A stretch of DNA of 64,000 nt from Alitta virens (GCA_932294295.1 OW028573.1:54687829-54751828); one strand, 5' to 3'. Positions 34,060-47,784 are shown, counted from the stretch's first letter. The notes: generated by a model not told the origin, from the sequence alone. Made by a program: numbers and translations.

Positions 34060-36210
34060 TGCCATGTGAATTGCCATCCATCCTTTTCTAATATCAGTTA
34101 CAAAAGCATTGTTGACCCCCCACAATACACATGTGAGCTTTCAGACCCTGCCCTCCTTTTTTACCTTTGACCTACACGTCATGGTCAAATTGAAGATTTA
34201 ACGTTTTCATACAAAGTGATGCTCTACTTTGTTTACATGTTTCTTGGATTTTAAGTTTGTGGTTTACATGTTTGAGTGTTTGTCTCATGGTATAGTGAGT
34301 GTTTGACCACGGGAGAGATGACATGGGATCAGTGTGGCCAGCTCATGGCAGACCTATAAGTAACAACAGATTCAACTAGAATGCACATGGGATGTGCGGA
34401 GCTCTGCCTATAGCTGCAGAACACTTTGATCCCAATGGGATCGAAACCGCGACATTTCCCGCGACTTTAGCCGGCTGGCTGCATGTGGTGAGAAGAAGCG
34501 GATTTTGCAAGTGTTTTTCGCCTCGCCGCTTAGTATCTACCAAAATTTTCAACTAGGAGTCTAATTCCATCGACACCGACCAGGGGCGCTGCAATTGCTC
34601 CACCAGCGGGCTGCATTGTGGGCTACGTCCTTGATTCACGCAGGGTTCCCCCAATGGGAATTCCGTTGATGACGTCATACGGCAGTCTCGGGCAATGGCG
34701 AGATTAGGTAGCAAGTGAAGGACGCAAACAGGGGTATGAAATGGCTGTGCGTAGGAAAACCAAGCAACGAAAAAGGCCCACAAGCAATAGCAGCCTGTAC
34801 AAGAGGAATATGTAGCGTTAAACCATGGGATGTAGCGGAAGACGACATGTAAGTTCTGTTATCACACGACGTATGTTTTTGTGGGTAGGCGACGTTATCT
34901 CGCGAGATCGATGTACTAACAAAAGCTCTGCCCACTCCGTGCGTGGGGCAGAGCTAATGACAAATAGATCATGTTCTGATGATGAAAATGTGCATTAAAA
35001 AATACATCCTGACCTCCAGTTGTCAACAGATGTGCCAATCACCTGCAATATATATACAATATCGATACTTCAAGGTGGCACCTAACACAACCCACTGAGG
35101 TTCTTTGGGGTCTCTTGGCAAGTATAACACATTGTAATTACATATTCTATGCAATAAATTTGTAATATATTATGTCAAAATAACACAAAATCATGCTGTA
35201 GTTTTGTTTCAAACTGTAAAATGCCAAAATAATATTATTAACATCGGTACTTGGTACGGTAAGTGTGAACATCCCTGCCATGAGGAGGCCTAGGAGTGTT
35301 ATGTTGCTGAGAAATGTGCTTGAGGCTCATCAAATATTATTAATTCATACAATATTTTGCATTTTCATTGTAAGTTTAAAGCTAATGAAGCTTCTTAGTA
35401 TCCAAGATTGCTTGGAAAAATTCGGAAAGATGCATTATAACTTTGGATGATTATAGCCTACAGAAGAGCGCAGTGTCAACAACTTAGTAGAACACTTAGC
35501 AAATATGTATAATTCAGTGGATCGATATATTCATCACAATACAGCAATATTGGTATTCATATTAAAGCTTGTGATCTCCTGAATCCATTGATGGCATTGT
35601 TATTTTCAATCTCTTCCCACAGCCACAATATCTCACACCGTGTAATCGTTAAAATTTAATAATATTAGTTATACAAAAGTGCCAGTAGCAGGCTAGAGCA
35701 ATGAGCATAATTTAAAGCAGTTGCATGAAGATTTTGAGGAAAAATGACATTCAGGAGCAAGTCAGTATCATTTCATGAAACGTCCCTAATCTAACAAGAG
35801 ATGGTCATTGGTCAATGACTTCGTAATAAATTAATATTCAAAAGTGGCACGGGCGTGGATTATACAATTCAGCTGCTTTTTTAAAGCAGCTCCCCTTGCC
35901 TCAAACTTAGTTCCCTTGGTAGTATAAAACCATTCACACTAAACTTCATTCTGAAACATTCCTGTATCTGAAGAGCCAGGTTTCATGACTACGATGTAGC
36001 TAAGAATTCCCTTCTTCCCTTCTTACGAAACTTAATCTTGAGCAGATATTCACAACGTACAGAATAGCAGCGTCATTCTTTGTACGGACGTTGACCCTCT
36101 TTGTGGCTCATTCTCTCATATTGCTAAAGACCATCCATCATAACTCCGTCTTTCAAGCAAACATACTGTCAGATATAATAATGCTACATGGAAACTTGCT
36201 GAGTGTTACT
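34060..36210. other. No gene recognised
   Basis: Includes a GC-richer block at 34380-34960 with short minus-strand frames and a tRNA-B-box-like word (inverse of GATCGAAACC), with no supported product. Confidence 0.45.
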
Positions 36211-36213
36211 CAC

Positions 36214-36279
36214 TGGCCAACCATTAACAGCCGCAATGACCGGTAACTCAGGCAAGTTTAGCTGCGGGTCATATTTGCT
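36214..36279 (-). CDS. Isolated candidate exon of unknown gene, possibly a distal RIM 5' exon
   Basis: A 66-nt block between TTCTCAATTTCAG and a perfect GTGAGT donor is open in only one frame, phase 0 at both ends: SKYDPQLNLPELPVIAAVNG then WP. Codon-like composition and both splice sites support an exon. It could join RIM exon 2 directly in phase, skipping the 17.6-kb start exon, or belong to another minus-strand transcript. No family is recognised. Confidence 0.35.
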
Positions 36280-36299
36280 CTGAAATTGAGAACAAAGAA

Positions 36300-37730
36300 A
36301 ATACAATGCAGAAAATGTGGCCTGTCAGTCAGTTAAGGTGCTGCATAGCTCATCCAAGGGTCAGACTTAGGTTACCCAAACAGGTACCCAATTACAGAAA
36401 ACACCCTTTAAGAACAACTCACTATCAAATCAATATCGACCACCTGATCACCAAGACCACTCATTTTGTCACCCAATGTAACATTATCATGGTACTTTAC
36501 CTTACCAATAGAACAACCTAGCAATTAAGACCAGCAATATAGTACCAGTGTATTAACTAATCTCACTAAGATGTCGTTAGTGGTTTCTCAGTTACAACGT
36601 TAGAACATGGTGTGGATATGTGTACTTATAATCGCATCACTACATTTGCCTCCTGCATATAGTATTGGAACAAAGCAAATACAATGCACAAAATGTGGCC
36701 TTTCAGTCAGCGTTTATCTAAGCAACGTATTTTGCTGTCAACAATATCTAACCAGTTTGCAATGGCGAACCAAACATGTTCATGAAAAAAAAAAAAAAAA
36801 AAAAAAAGAATAAAAACCCACAAGATTAGGAACACCAGCTAGCAGGAAAAGTGCAAGAAAACACTGGATTACGAATGAAACTTTGATAAGGCCCATCAAG
36901 ATGCACTGATATTTGCAAAGTCTATTTCCGTCGAGCTGAAAGTAGTATTGCGAAACCTAAGAGTGTCGACTGAAACCACAGAAACCTTACCCGGTCGCTG
37001 GAGTTCACACTATCACAGTGTCTGGTTTGATACACTTCCTTCTAAGCTGCAATTACCCGACCCTGAGACACTGTACTATGTTTCTCTGTCTGGAATTTAA
37101 GTTCAGAAGGTCCAGAGGTCACCTAAGCCCCTAGACAGCATATTCAGATGTACACCGTCTCAGCAACTCAGTGCCAATAAGTCTCTACTCATGCTGTCAT
37201 TATGTCCAATTTCCCTCTCCCCCACGTCTCCTTTGTTCAGTAGTCTCACTGGTCATATTTTCATGTGGAGAACTAGGAACTGTCTCACACTGAATTGCAA
37301 CATTAGCACATAGGATGCTGTACAACAAAGAGCCAGTATACTTCTGAATTTAAAGTCAACTAAGCTTTCTATTCTAGTATTCTGGGGTACACCATCTGTG
37401 TCAATCATAATAACTAACTTCGTCAAAACCATGTAATTTATTAGACAAAGCTGATGACCAACTTGATAGTCAAAATGCATTGAAGCAGTTTTTCTAGAAA
37501 AGCACGGAGTTGTGGTTTTCTGTCAGATCCTATTTGACTAACAACTCCAAGTAGATGGAATCCTATCTTGGCTGAGATATCTTGGCGAAACAGAGCTTAC
37601 CCAGATTTTGCGTTGCCAAGTCTGTGGTACACAAGGAAAGCCTTCAGAGAGATCAAACACTTTTTTTTTCTGTTCAAAAATCTTTGTTACAAAAAAGACT
37701 ACGCAACTTTGAATAAGCCTGTCAGGCAAG
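36300..37730. other. Noncoding; short duplication and poly(A)
   Basis: AATACAATGCA(G/C)AAAATGTGGCC is present at about 36301 and 36678, a direct repeat of about 33 bp. GACCAC-type words lie at 36425-36540. A run of about 22 A's is at 36785-36807. Confidence 0.6.
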
Positions 37731-37737
37731 CACATAA

Positions 37738-37800
37738 GTAAGTAAGCAAGTAAGTATGCAAGTAAAACCTTATTTGATGTCGGATTAAAAGCTAAAAAAA
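37738..37800 (-). mobile_element. Truncated LINE 3' end
   Basis: Minus strand CCGACATCAAATAAGGTTTT followed by ACTTGC/ACTTAC units, the same 3' end type as the LINE ending at 48485. The sequence upstream is unrelated, so it is a very short 5'-truncated copy. Confidence 0.5.
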
Positions 37801-37919
37801 AAAAACCTTTTATATCCTACTTTCATGTATTGCTTTGTGTTTAATTAACAGTGCATTACAATACATAATAGATGTAAAGTTAATCTATTCCTGAATAATA
37901 ATTACTATTTTTTCTTTAT

Positions 37920-38800
37920 GTTAATTTATTTTATTTATTTATTTATGTATAAAACATATATATACAGGGTATAAACATTTTGAGCGGCAGCTCTTTCACA
38001 AAATGGCCCTGTTACAAGTAAATAAAAACATTAAAAAGAAAAATATAACAGAAACTAAAGCTAACAAATAAAAGCTTGTGTATAAATAAAACAATTATAA
38101 TGATGTAAGATAAAAACACTTCCTGGCCTCTTTTTTAAAAATATCTAAACTGCTACACTGCTGAAAGGAGTCAGGTAGAGAGTTCCAATTTGTAGCACCA
38201 ATATATGAATAACAATTCTTGGTAAATTCCAAGTTTACACTTGGGACATGTACATTATTTTCATTACATGACCTTGTTTCTCTGTTTGTCACTTCTATCT
38301 GCATGGTAATAACATTAGTCAGATAATCTGGTACTAAACCATGTATAGATTTAAACATTAAAACTGACATAAAATAATCACGTCTTTGCTTTATATTTAA
38401 CCAGTGTAATTCCTTTACAAGATCAACTCCTCTAACATTGAAATAATCATAATTACTGAGTATTACCCTAGCAAAGCGTTTTGCATGTGCTGGATTTTAT
38501 ACACCCCACACTGTGATTCCATAATCAAACTTAGGCTGAATAATGCCATTATAAATTTTCAACAAAGTTTCAACAGGTAAGAAGTGTTTAAGTCTTGAAA
38601 ATAATCCAACCTTTGCTCTGAGTACTTTACATAAAGAATCAATCTGGTTTGACCACGAGAGGTTATTGTTTATTTTGACACCTAAGTAGTCAATACAATC
38701 AGTATCAGAAATTACATTTTCATCGATACAAACATTGAAATTCGCATCTTTAACATGTGTTCTAGACCACTGTCTAGAGATTGTGATCATACCATTCTTT
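37920..38800 (-). pseudogene. LINE 3' half: RT thumb and C-terminal domain
   Basis: Minus strand. The frame at 38497-38790 has DYLGVKINNNLSWSNQI and a following charged helix (RT thumb region); the frame at 38095-38370 ends with YSYIGATNWNSLPDSFQQCS and a Lys-rich tail, typical of Jockey/CR1 superfamily C-termini. The 3' end is an AT-rich UTR closing with TAAA repeats (37920-37945). It is 5'-truncated, and frames are broken between the two parts. Confidence 0.85.
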
Positions 38801-38967
38801 TATGTTAATATAGGCCTATGATGAAAAGACGAAAGTGTCCATCTAACTACGCATTTGTGAAAATGTCACACCGTCTGAAAAACAATATTATTCTGGTTCA
38901 TCCTTACATTTTTCGCGTCAAAATCAACGCAGTCAAGCTGCGATAATGATCATAATTTACACACCAA

Positions 38968-39260
38968 GATGAGCAGCTGGTGGCCTATTGGTTAAGGCAT
39001 CCGCCAATTCCATATTTGCCAGCTCTGCTGAAGGACCTGGGTTCGACGCCCGGCCCGGACACTCTTCATGGACTACACCCCAGCTGGATAAGACGTTAAA
39101 TTGGAGGTGCCTTGCACTCAGTGTATATGCTGAGGCAAGTAAAAGATCCCACCCATGGAGTAAATGTGTGACATGGTGTGGACCCCAAGCCTTTTCATTT
39201 CATCATTACATCTGCCTCTGGCAGCTGATCATATAAGCTGACTAAGCTTCAGACTCAGTA
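38968..39260 (+). mobile_element. tRNA-derived SINE (family 2), best-preserved copy
   Basis: A-box-like TGGCCTATTGGTTAAGGC and a B box within GGGTTCGACGCCC begin the element; the body has CAGCTGGATAAGACGTTAAA, ATGCTGAGGCAAGTAAAAGA and GGAGTAAATGTG. Further copies are at 25640-25918, 29610-29760 and 46861-47095. An 82-codon frame across it is fortuitous. Confidence 0.85.
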
Positions 39261-40174
39261 GAATTTAGACTTAGACATAAGAAACTTTCAAGCAGGATTT
39301 GGAGTCAGTCACATCATGGTATTTTTAACATAATAAAATACAACGCAAATTTAAATCTCTTTACCAATTTCGTAAAATCAGTATTGCCTGCATTAAAAGA
39401 CAGAAATGCAAAAGGATCGATATTTACTTTCTTTGAATGGAAATCGGCAGTGTCTGCATCTAAAGACCGAAAATTAAAAAAAGGGTGGTATCAAGACTAG
39501 TTTTTAAAGCATCAGCATCCAAAATGTCAAGATGGCTGGCAGTCAAGAATGACAATTAACTGCTTCCACTCCACATTGTCATCACTATCTCACCCAAAAA
39601 GCTTAAGAGGCAAACACTTAGCAAATAACGCAGAAGGTATGGTTGAAGAAACGGATTGAATTATTGACACGCCATAACTGTTTATTGATGGTTTAAACAG
39701 AAATAAAAAATTGTTTTGACTTAGTTGGTAGTCATAATGGATAAATGACTAACATGCCATTGACTAGCTAAAATCAAAAGTGACTACGGGGATCCAAAGC
39801 TACCAGCTTTGGCTGACCTTTTACTCAATGAGACTATTTTTGATACCAGCATGAACAAGAACTGAGGGAGGCTCATAATACACAGCACGGCTAAGGCAAA
39901 GAGGAAACAAGATAGTATGAGTGTAATCTCAGCTACGAGCATCAATGGATCATCCTGCTCTCCTCAGCAGATATGCCTGCAACCAGCCTCCTTGTGTGTG
40001 CATCACCTGCATACACACTGACGAATCCCCTGCAGGTGTGTTACACTTACATATTATCAACACAAATCCTTGTTTAGCATATATAGTGTATTCATAGCTC
40101 ACATTATAGCATCATGTAAAATAATGATGCAGGATCCGTCAGGCTTAGACAGGCCAAATCATGCAGTGTTTATT
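39261..40174. other. No feature recognised
   Basis: AT-rich intergenic DNA with short frames only. Confidence 0.5.
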
Positions 40175-40505
40175 CTGAGGCCAGTCTTAAAAATAATCCC
40201 TGCTTCGGGTTACATTAGACTAGAAAAATCTAGCAGGTAGGTAGGATTTTTTATTTAACTAACCGGTACACAGACACAGTCGCACTAATATTAAAGAATA
40301 AAACGATGCAGTAAGTTTTAAACTTATCTAACTTTTATACTAATAAGCTTCCACAAAAAAGGCAAATAGAAACATGTTCTGGAAAAAATAATAGCAAAAC
40401 AGTTTTTTTCTATGGACAAGCTGTAAAAATATGTCATGCGCACTGACTTTTCTGTATGGTCGTGTTACCCGCAACAGGAATATTTTTAAGACTGGCCTGA
40501 TGTCA
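40175..40505. mobile_element. MITE-like element with GGCCAGTCTTAAAAAT ends
   Basis: AGGCCAGTCTTAAAAATAATCCCTG on the left is the inverse of the right end (40465-40505). A related end is at 13016. CAGGTAGGTAGGA inside is shared with that copy. No coding frame. Confidence 0.7.
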
Positions 40506-41695
40506 TGTTGTCTCAATTTCAAATACATATACTAACATATAATCATGTGTATCAGTTACTGGCGAGCTGAATACCTTATAGACTACTTAACAAGAACATT
40601 CGCCTTCAAATTAACAACAAAATTGTACTTAAACTGTTGGATTACCCTTTTTGTGTTTTGTATTGTTCTATTTTCTCGATGCTACTGATTTGAAGCTTTC
40701 AGTTGGGTTTTTCACTAACAGCCAAAGCCAAGTTTAATGATAAGATTGGACTTCACTTTTACTGAATAGGTGTAGTCTTTTGCAAACGACCTCTTGCTGA
40801 GATGCAACCCACAATAGAACGAACCCAGGACTTTCAAAGAAGCTGGTCAGGGCCTTTTAGCCACTGGAACACAGTGACCACTCAGATGGGTAAGAGCTCT
40901 GAGGATTTTTCAATCAAGAAATTCAACTCATCCGTACTGGGGAACTAAACTATCAAGTCATGTGTGTATAGTGAGATGCTAATTCTAAGCATATTTACAA
41001 ACCGTAATAAAGCCACTACAAAGATAACGTCGAATCAATACCAAGACCTTCAAATAGAAGATAATGTACACGTTACAGGTGTGCATCACCTCAAATTCCT
41101 AAATCTATATTCATTGAAACTATATAGGGTCATCCCAGCTGGCCTCTCCCGGGTGACCATCTCTGTTTTTCATGAATATTATTCCCTCGGTACATATGTA
41201 TGACTGATGACCACATCCAAAATTTTAGGACCTAGCTCCCAGTAGTTTTTGAGATATGAATCAGGAGTTTTACTCCTATTTTTTACAGGCTAATTTTGAC
41301 AATTTCGCACTAATGCAAAGCTGTACTGTAGAATCTAATCATCTAATGAAAGGTTCTGGGATTATTGCTGCACAATTAATGTAACTTTGGGAAAAATGAC
41401 AAAAAAGCTAGAAAAAGTCTAATTATGTCATGACTATTGCTAGCCCCCCCCCACCCCCAAATATACAATAACTGTGCAACAATAAGCCCACAATCAGATG
41501 AATTAGTTGTGCACAATACAAACATTCATTACTGCAGTATGGCTCTCCAATAGTGGGAAATTGTACAAAACCAGCACATGCATCTGCAACATAGGAGCAA
41601 AACACCAGATTAAAAAAAATCATATCTAACAAGAAAATTCTTTAAAAAAAAAGAATAGATATCTGGCAATGTGAACAATATGGTGACACTAGTCT

Positions 41696-41732
41696 AGTCT
41701 AGAGCTCACTTCACTGAAGTAAGCTCTAGACT
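41696..41732. repeat. Short 18-bp-arm hairpin
   Basis: AGTCTAGAGCTCACTTCA is followed immediately by its inverse with one mismatch. Confidence 0.9.
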
Positions 41733-41782
41733 GATTTCAGACACTTGTGAATTATGATAAAATATAATAAATATATATATTT

Positions 41783-41870
41783 TGAGCTTGATTCGAACCA
41801 CTGTCAGTGCCGTCGCACATCTGTAATTGCGAGTGTTGTACCCACTGTGCCACGAAATCTGGTTATGATA
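41783..41870 (-). mobile_element. tRNA-like SINE head
   Basis: Minus strand: GTGGCACAGTGGGTACAACA (A-box region) and GGTTCGAATC (B box) at tRNA spacing. The stems are poor, so a true tRNA gene is unlikely. Confidence 0.45.
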
Positions 41871-42372
41871 ACTTTTTTTTAAGTGTAGGCTCTGTGTTCT
41901 ATAAATAGCTGTTTACTTTTTTTACTGCAGTAATACTCCATAGTTACAAGTTCAATTATGCCTTAATCTTTAATTTATGAACTTTGGAAGTCGTAACCAA
42001 GGATTTTAACCCAACATTAAGGTGAATACTGCCTATGTTAGTTGAGCATGAGAATTCTGAGGTCGAATACATTAAAAAAAAAGTCAAGAGGCCCCCCGAC
42101 GGGTTATTCATAATTGAACAACCAATCAAATCAAAGAGCCTGCAAAACTACCTGGGTCCTTGACCTAATTGCTTTCACACTCAAACCTAGTGTTCGTAAT
42201 ATATATCTGACATTGGAAACAAACCATATCAGTTATAGATCTATTGTGGTCATAGGTCTAGACGCCAGATATAAAAAATTACTAGGAGCTAGATCCTAAA
42301 ATTTTGCATGTGGTCATTATTCATATATAGGTACCTAGAAAAAATATTAATGAAAATCTGAGATGGTCATGC

Positions 42373-44539
42373 ATATACAACGTAATTAGTTCATGAACCA
42401 GTTGTGCAACACAGACCACAAGGACACGATTGCAGCGGATGTAATTTATTGATTATTGCTCTTCACAAAAGTATGAGACATCAAAAGCCACAATACAGTC
42501 ATTACTATAGAAGATATATTTGCAACACGTCATTACCCATACTTGCTTCACATCAAAGACACCCACTACAATGCTTATGTCAGCAGCAAATCGTCAGTTT
42601 AAACATAACCTGGACTTCTCTATTTTTTTTATGAGAAATTGCTATTGCATACTAGTAGGTGACATAATCAGAAGTTATTGTATTCCTCTTGTAAAAAAAA
42701 TTATCTGTTAATTACGAAACCTTTTCATTATGATCACCCTTGATGCATAATGCTGGTCTTTGTGGTAAGGTGGCGTTATTTGAAAAATTATGGAAATAAT
42801 ACAATAGGTTGCAAAGTCTTTGTAGTCTTATATATTCGAGGTGGTTGCACTGTATAATATTGTAAATTGCATTGCACCAAACTTGTTTTGCAAGGCACGA
42901 AGAGCAGCCTTAAGAGACAAAATCTCATTTGTCAAAGTAGCATTAAAAGACAATTTGATATTTACGATAGACGAAAACTATTAAAATCAAAAGGCAAAGA
43001 GCATTCTTCCACATAGTATTAATAACATTAACGCTGTGGCTAGATTGAATAAAGCTTGGGGAAAAAAAGAAGATAAAAAATCCCTAAGAAGGTGGGAAAT
43101 TCGTGCTCTGCTAATTCGTTGTCCTGGTTAGCAGGAATTGTCGTTACCATGGCGACAGGGACCTTAAATTAAGTACTAATTAAAATAAGCTTGCTAGGCC
43201 AACGAAATTACCAGGATGAGAAATGCCAGAAGCATCAACTTATATGTCATGTCCGTCTGTAAAACATCTAAGAAACTATTCTAAATAGAGCTAACTGATT
43301 ATCAATGGAGCATTCAATTATCTGAATAGAACTGGCTCATTTCCTACACAACAACAGAGCGGCCATATTTGGTCTGGGAAAAATCTCCAACTGGCACTGA
43401 AGTTTATTTTTAGCATCTCGTTTGCTTTTATAAGTGGCTGAGCTAAAATGGCAGCCTCTCCCGGAATAAACGACGTGTTCTAGAAATCAGAGCTCCAGTT
43501 TTCCTTGCATCTGCTTATGAATATCTATAAGACAATACAATGATAGTTTCGTATTATGAATGAGAAAAAAATACTATTTATAAACACGGGTCCAGAGTAT
43601 GGATATCAAAGAGTCATGCGAATTGCCACTTGTGTTTACTTCAAGTACGATAATCTTTAGCTTACGTTTTCAGAGAAGAAACCTTACAATATGTGTAGCA
43701 AAACTACATATTTCATCTAACAGTCGGTAATCCAGCTTGGAGTCAATGACTTTCCCCCCATTTTCTACTTGTTTTTTGCCAACATCATTTTCCTTGCTCT
43801 ACTTCTTTGGTAGCATTTTTTTTCCCCCAAATTACTGTCAGATTGCAATTATCCAGGCAATAAGGAATGTAGGAGCGTGGAGTGAAATCAAATAAGGGAT
43901 AACAGCGCTAAGTGGAGTGAATTAGCGACGGAATCTGATTGGATAAAAAGCACATAGCTCCGATTATCTACGTCAGGAATTAATGACTCTTAACTATGGA
44001 AAAATAGCAACTGTTTGCTGCTGCTGCTGCTGAAACTATGGCTAAAAGACATTTCTGCAATTCCCTGCCCTTTATGTTCACATCATCTTCAATTATTGTC
44101 GCTTGGGGACACTCGGAAGCCTGCAGCCTAATGTCTGAATGCAATTGAAAGCATCCTAAATATGATCCCAAATATAATCCACAAATATAATCCCTAATAC
44201 TTCACGTGAATATGCTAGCTATAATCGTTGAAAGACTGGCTAAAGCCACATTCTATATGGGATAAAATATGTTATGCCTCAAATAGGTTGCTTTGCCAAA
44301 TGGATTTCTGTTACATTGCATTAATATTGCGATGACAGGCGAGCAGGATTAAGAGTAAATTGTCTGCTCGCGACAGAATATGATTCATGTATAAGACAAC
44401 AACATCATTCACGGATGCAAAGACTTACTTCGTTCAACTAGCGGACATCACAAACTGTCAGCACACGCAAAGGTCACGATGTAGATGCTTCCTTTGACAC
44501 GAATCAGGAGTATTCAAGAGAAATCAGATAAGCATAATA
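42373..44539. other. No gene recognised
   Basis: Contains AAGGCACGAAGAGC near 42893 (part of the 31.3/34.05-kb repeat end), a GTTACCATGGCGAC X-box-like palindrome (43143-43156) and a (CTG)5 run near 44017-44032. Confidence 0.5.
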
Positions 44540-45060
44540 ACTGACCTTGTTTGCAGTGGGATTGAGAGGTGAGTAACCGGAGTAGAAGCTTCTTACAGAG
44601 AGGTCCGGAAGCGATGGCAGCGGGTCACAAAGTCCTCAGTGAATGTCCCCCGGGTGTAGGTCAGCAGGAGGGCCACTTGGGTGTGTCCTAATGTCCACTG
44701 TGGTGTCCAGTGTGGAGTCCAGTGTCTCAAACCACCATTAGCACGCTGTGTGGACTCCGTGTCACGATCCAGTCCACGTTATCGCAGAGCTAGAGGGCTA
44801 TCGCAGAACATCAACAGTCTGGCCGGCTGTGTGATCCTGTGATAAAAGGCACCTGTGGCACCTTGTGGTGACTGACTGAATGCTGCTGGCACATGCATAG
44901 GGACACAGCGACAGAGCAGCTAAGGTAAAAGAGGGGAGCAGTAAGATTGCATGCAGGCAGCAGGCGCCATCACCTGGCCATGAGCAACAGGCTGCAGTTG
45001 ATGCAGCTGCTGCTGCAGTTGGTGATGCTCATTGCAAGATGCATTCGTCATCAGCATCAT
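44540..45060 (-). promoter_or_regulatory. GC-rich block, candidate distal promoter or first exon
   Basis: This block is clearly richer in GC than its surroundings, with CAG/CTG runs, and on the minus strand holds donor-like GTAAGA (just below 44597) and GTCAGT (just below 44546). A short minus-strand frame from ATG at 45051 begins MTNASCNEHHQLQQQLHQLQ and reaches a GTGATG donor-like site at 44973, followed by a strong CCCCTCTTTTACCTTAG acceptor at 44920. The reading frames beyond conflict, so no gene model is offered. It may be the true start of the minus-strand transcript or an unrelated transcript. Confidence 0.25.
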
Positions 45061-46860
45061 CACTGCAGCCTCTCACAATTACACTCCGCATATCTGTTAT
45101 CCTGATGGAGATGCCATCCTCTCAATATACATTAGGTCCACGAGACGGTCTCCCCCTCTATTGCGAACACCCTATTCTCCATATACACCACACACAACTA
45201 CAATTTGAAACCCTACATAAATTATGATGACCAAAATTAACCATATACACATCAACAGGTAACCTTGCACAGTGGCTTTAGGCTACTGAAGATTGCGCTC
45301 ATGCAAAGGAAAAAGAAAATGCAAAGGCAAACTACAAACTTGACGGCAAATGCAAGACCATACCCTACTGAGACTCAGAACGTGCTTGCTCAACCATATG
45401 ACATGATAAATGGCGAACTATTTCGACTATTTCTCACGCAAGACAGCCATGCCTTCTTAAATAACAATGCTAACATTTACTTAAAGTGCCTATGTCTCTA
45501 GATTTAGCATAGGCAAATAATTATATAAACCAATACTCCCTTCTTGTCTCATGATCTTTGTTACCATTACATGCTCATTTTGTGCACAGCAATTTAACAA
45601 ACATTCAATGTGTAATCAAATCCAAGTGATGACGTCATAATACTGAACAATGGGTGATGATGTCATTTCCATTATGTTTCCAATGTTTTGATCTGGATTT
45701 TCTTTCAATTTATGATTTATTTTTTGTAATTATTGCCTGATGACTGACTAGCTGATGTTAATTTAGTGTGTCTTGATTTATGAAGGCAATTTCAAACTAT
45801 TTGATAAAGTATTTTGACAGACAGAGCAGCTTCAACAGACACATGTATTTATAATTACAATCTTAGACTCACTATTTGTCTTTACACAAATTATGCACAA
45901 TCAACAATAGCTGACGTTTGCTGCTTATTGCAATGTCTATCCTCTGCATGACAATATAACTCCCCTGACAGGTGATTTATCAATCGGAAATACAATACAA
46001 TAGCATTGTGGATATGCGATTTTATTTTCGATTTCTATTTACAAAACGTATATACATAAAAATATATAAAACCCCATATAAAGCGGAAAATATATTACAC
46101 ACGCGGCGACATTGATTTTCGCCACGACATCGAGATTCGCCACTTGGAATAAAGAGCAATAAACACTTCTTAGATTGCTGTCGGAGTGATAGAATACTGT
46201 CAGTGATACAAACAATTCGTTTTCTAACAAATCATCAACTTGCAATGTGTAGGATCATGTTTTAGGGGGTGGCGAATATCGATGTCGTTAAATGTACCCG
46301 AATAGCACGCAGTTGGTTATAATGATGCAATCCATAGACTCTATTTACTCCGGCAACTCTCACGCACACCCATTAATGAATCCGCCATGAACATACGATA
46401 TGCCCAGTACAAGTACAGTTAGCACACCAGGCTAGACAATCGCGTAAAAACGTAACCGCAACATTGAGACTGGGCTGCATTGATTGTGATGCACAAAAAG
46501 GTTGCCATACTCTAGCCGTTCGGTCACCCTGCCAGGAGTAGCCTCTGTGAAATTGGCCTGTTTACCTTATACCAAATTGGTATATCTACGCCAAACTGGC
46601 ACATTACTAGGTCTGAATTTGCATAAAGGTGTTCGATTGACAGCTAGCCTGTTGAACCGTGACAATGTTTTGTTTTAAATTGGACATTCAATTGGAACTT
46701 AAGTAATTTGTAGCGGAATCCTGGCTCAAGATTCAATTAAATTAGCCTTGGGCTAAACACTATCTTTTCATATATAAATACATCAGAAATATTAGATAAT
46801 CATAAAAAAATTTATTTAACTAATCGTATTTAGAATATGGCCAATAAACCTAAAGTTTAG
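45061..46860. other. Intergenic with small repeats
   Basis: 45625-45745 is the inverse partner of 26480-26600. CGACATCGAGATTCGCCAC (46125-46143) and its inverse with one change (46269-46287) frame about 125 bp, a hairpin or small MITE. No gene. Confidence 0.6.
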
Positions 46861-47095
46861 GTGCAGCCCTCTATGGCAAGTTCTTACTGCTAGCGAAGGT
46901 ATTCGGATGAGTTCAAAGAGAGGGGATCACCCATGTTACACATTTACTTAATGGGTGGGTTCTTCTACCAGCCTCAGCATCGACACAGAGTATCTTAGGA
47001 AAATATTATATTACGACTCTATGTCCTATTTACAGGGGACTGCCAATTTATTGTCTCTGAACGACATCCAGCTAAGATGTAGCTCATGTATCCAA
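46861..47095 (-). mobile_element. SINE family 2, decayed copy
   Basis: The inverse of 25680-25918, sharing GCAGCCCTCTATGGCAAGTT, CATGTTACACATTTAC and GAACGACATCCAGCT. No clear target duplication. Confidence 0.75.
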
Positions 47096-47784
47096 TCCAA
47101 CCCAATCCTATCCTATCTTCAATTAATTATGACCTTCCGTCATACCCTCTTATCCATTCTGATGAAGTTTTTTTTCCTGTCATTGAGTTGCACTGTATCA
47201 ACATTCTAGGATGTTTGGTTATCAATGGCAACAAACAGCCCTAGTTTAATCCTCGGTTCACTTCGGACTTAATCCTGACCTATGACCTGCTTTTGAAAAC
47301 AGTCCAATCCCATAATCACAATATAGCAAGCTTGGCAGTATGTAAGGTTGCCTGAATCCCATGGCCGCTGCTTCATTGGTCATCCTTGGTGGCCACTTTG
47401 GTAGGATACAGTCAAGGAGACTGCATTGTATTGTCTAAAGGACTGTGAAGTATCACGGCCGAAATACACTCTTAACTTTTGTTCATGGACGTTATGTCCA
47501 ATGGAATTGTTAGCATAATGAGTGTTATATTAGTGAGTGTCAGTATGATGAGTGTGCCACCGCCATCCCTAAAGTATGTCGTCATACGAATCTACCTAGA
47601 GTGGAACCAAACGGAAAGACCACCTCCCTACTAAAACCACTTTTCTAGAGACCACCGATTTTGGGATCCTAGCTTAAGTTAATCACCAAATTTCTATATA
47701 AGACTACCGCACGCCTTGCCATCAAGACCACTAAATTTGCACCAAGAGTGGTCTTGACAACGTCAGCTGCAAGGACTTGTATGT
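47096..47784. other. Intergenic; GACCACC-type words
   Basis: 47595-47760 has AGTGGAACCAAACGG then several GACCACC/GACCACT words, perhaps an end of a pogo/Tigger-like element. No frame. Confidence 0.4.

Larger units (their letters stand above)
41145..42372. mobile_element. 1.2-kb segment with 110-bp inverted-repeat ends
   Basis: 41151-41259 (GACCATCTCTG ... ATGACCACAT ... AAAATTTTAGGACCTAGCTCC) is the inverse of 42262-42372. The interior is not coding and holds a SINE-like head. Likely a non-autonomous DNA element. Confidence 0.7.

Noticed and set aside
37600..37640. 21-nt microexon (TWQRKIW) with acceptor and GTAAGC donor
   Set aside because: Too short and isolated, with no phase partner or homology.
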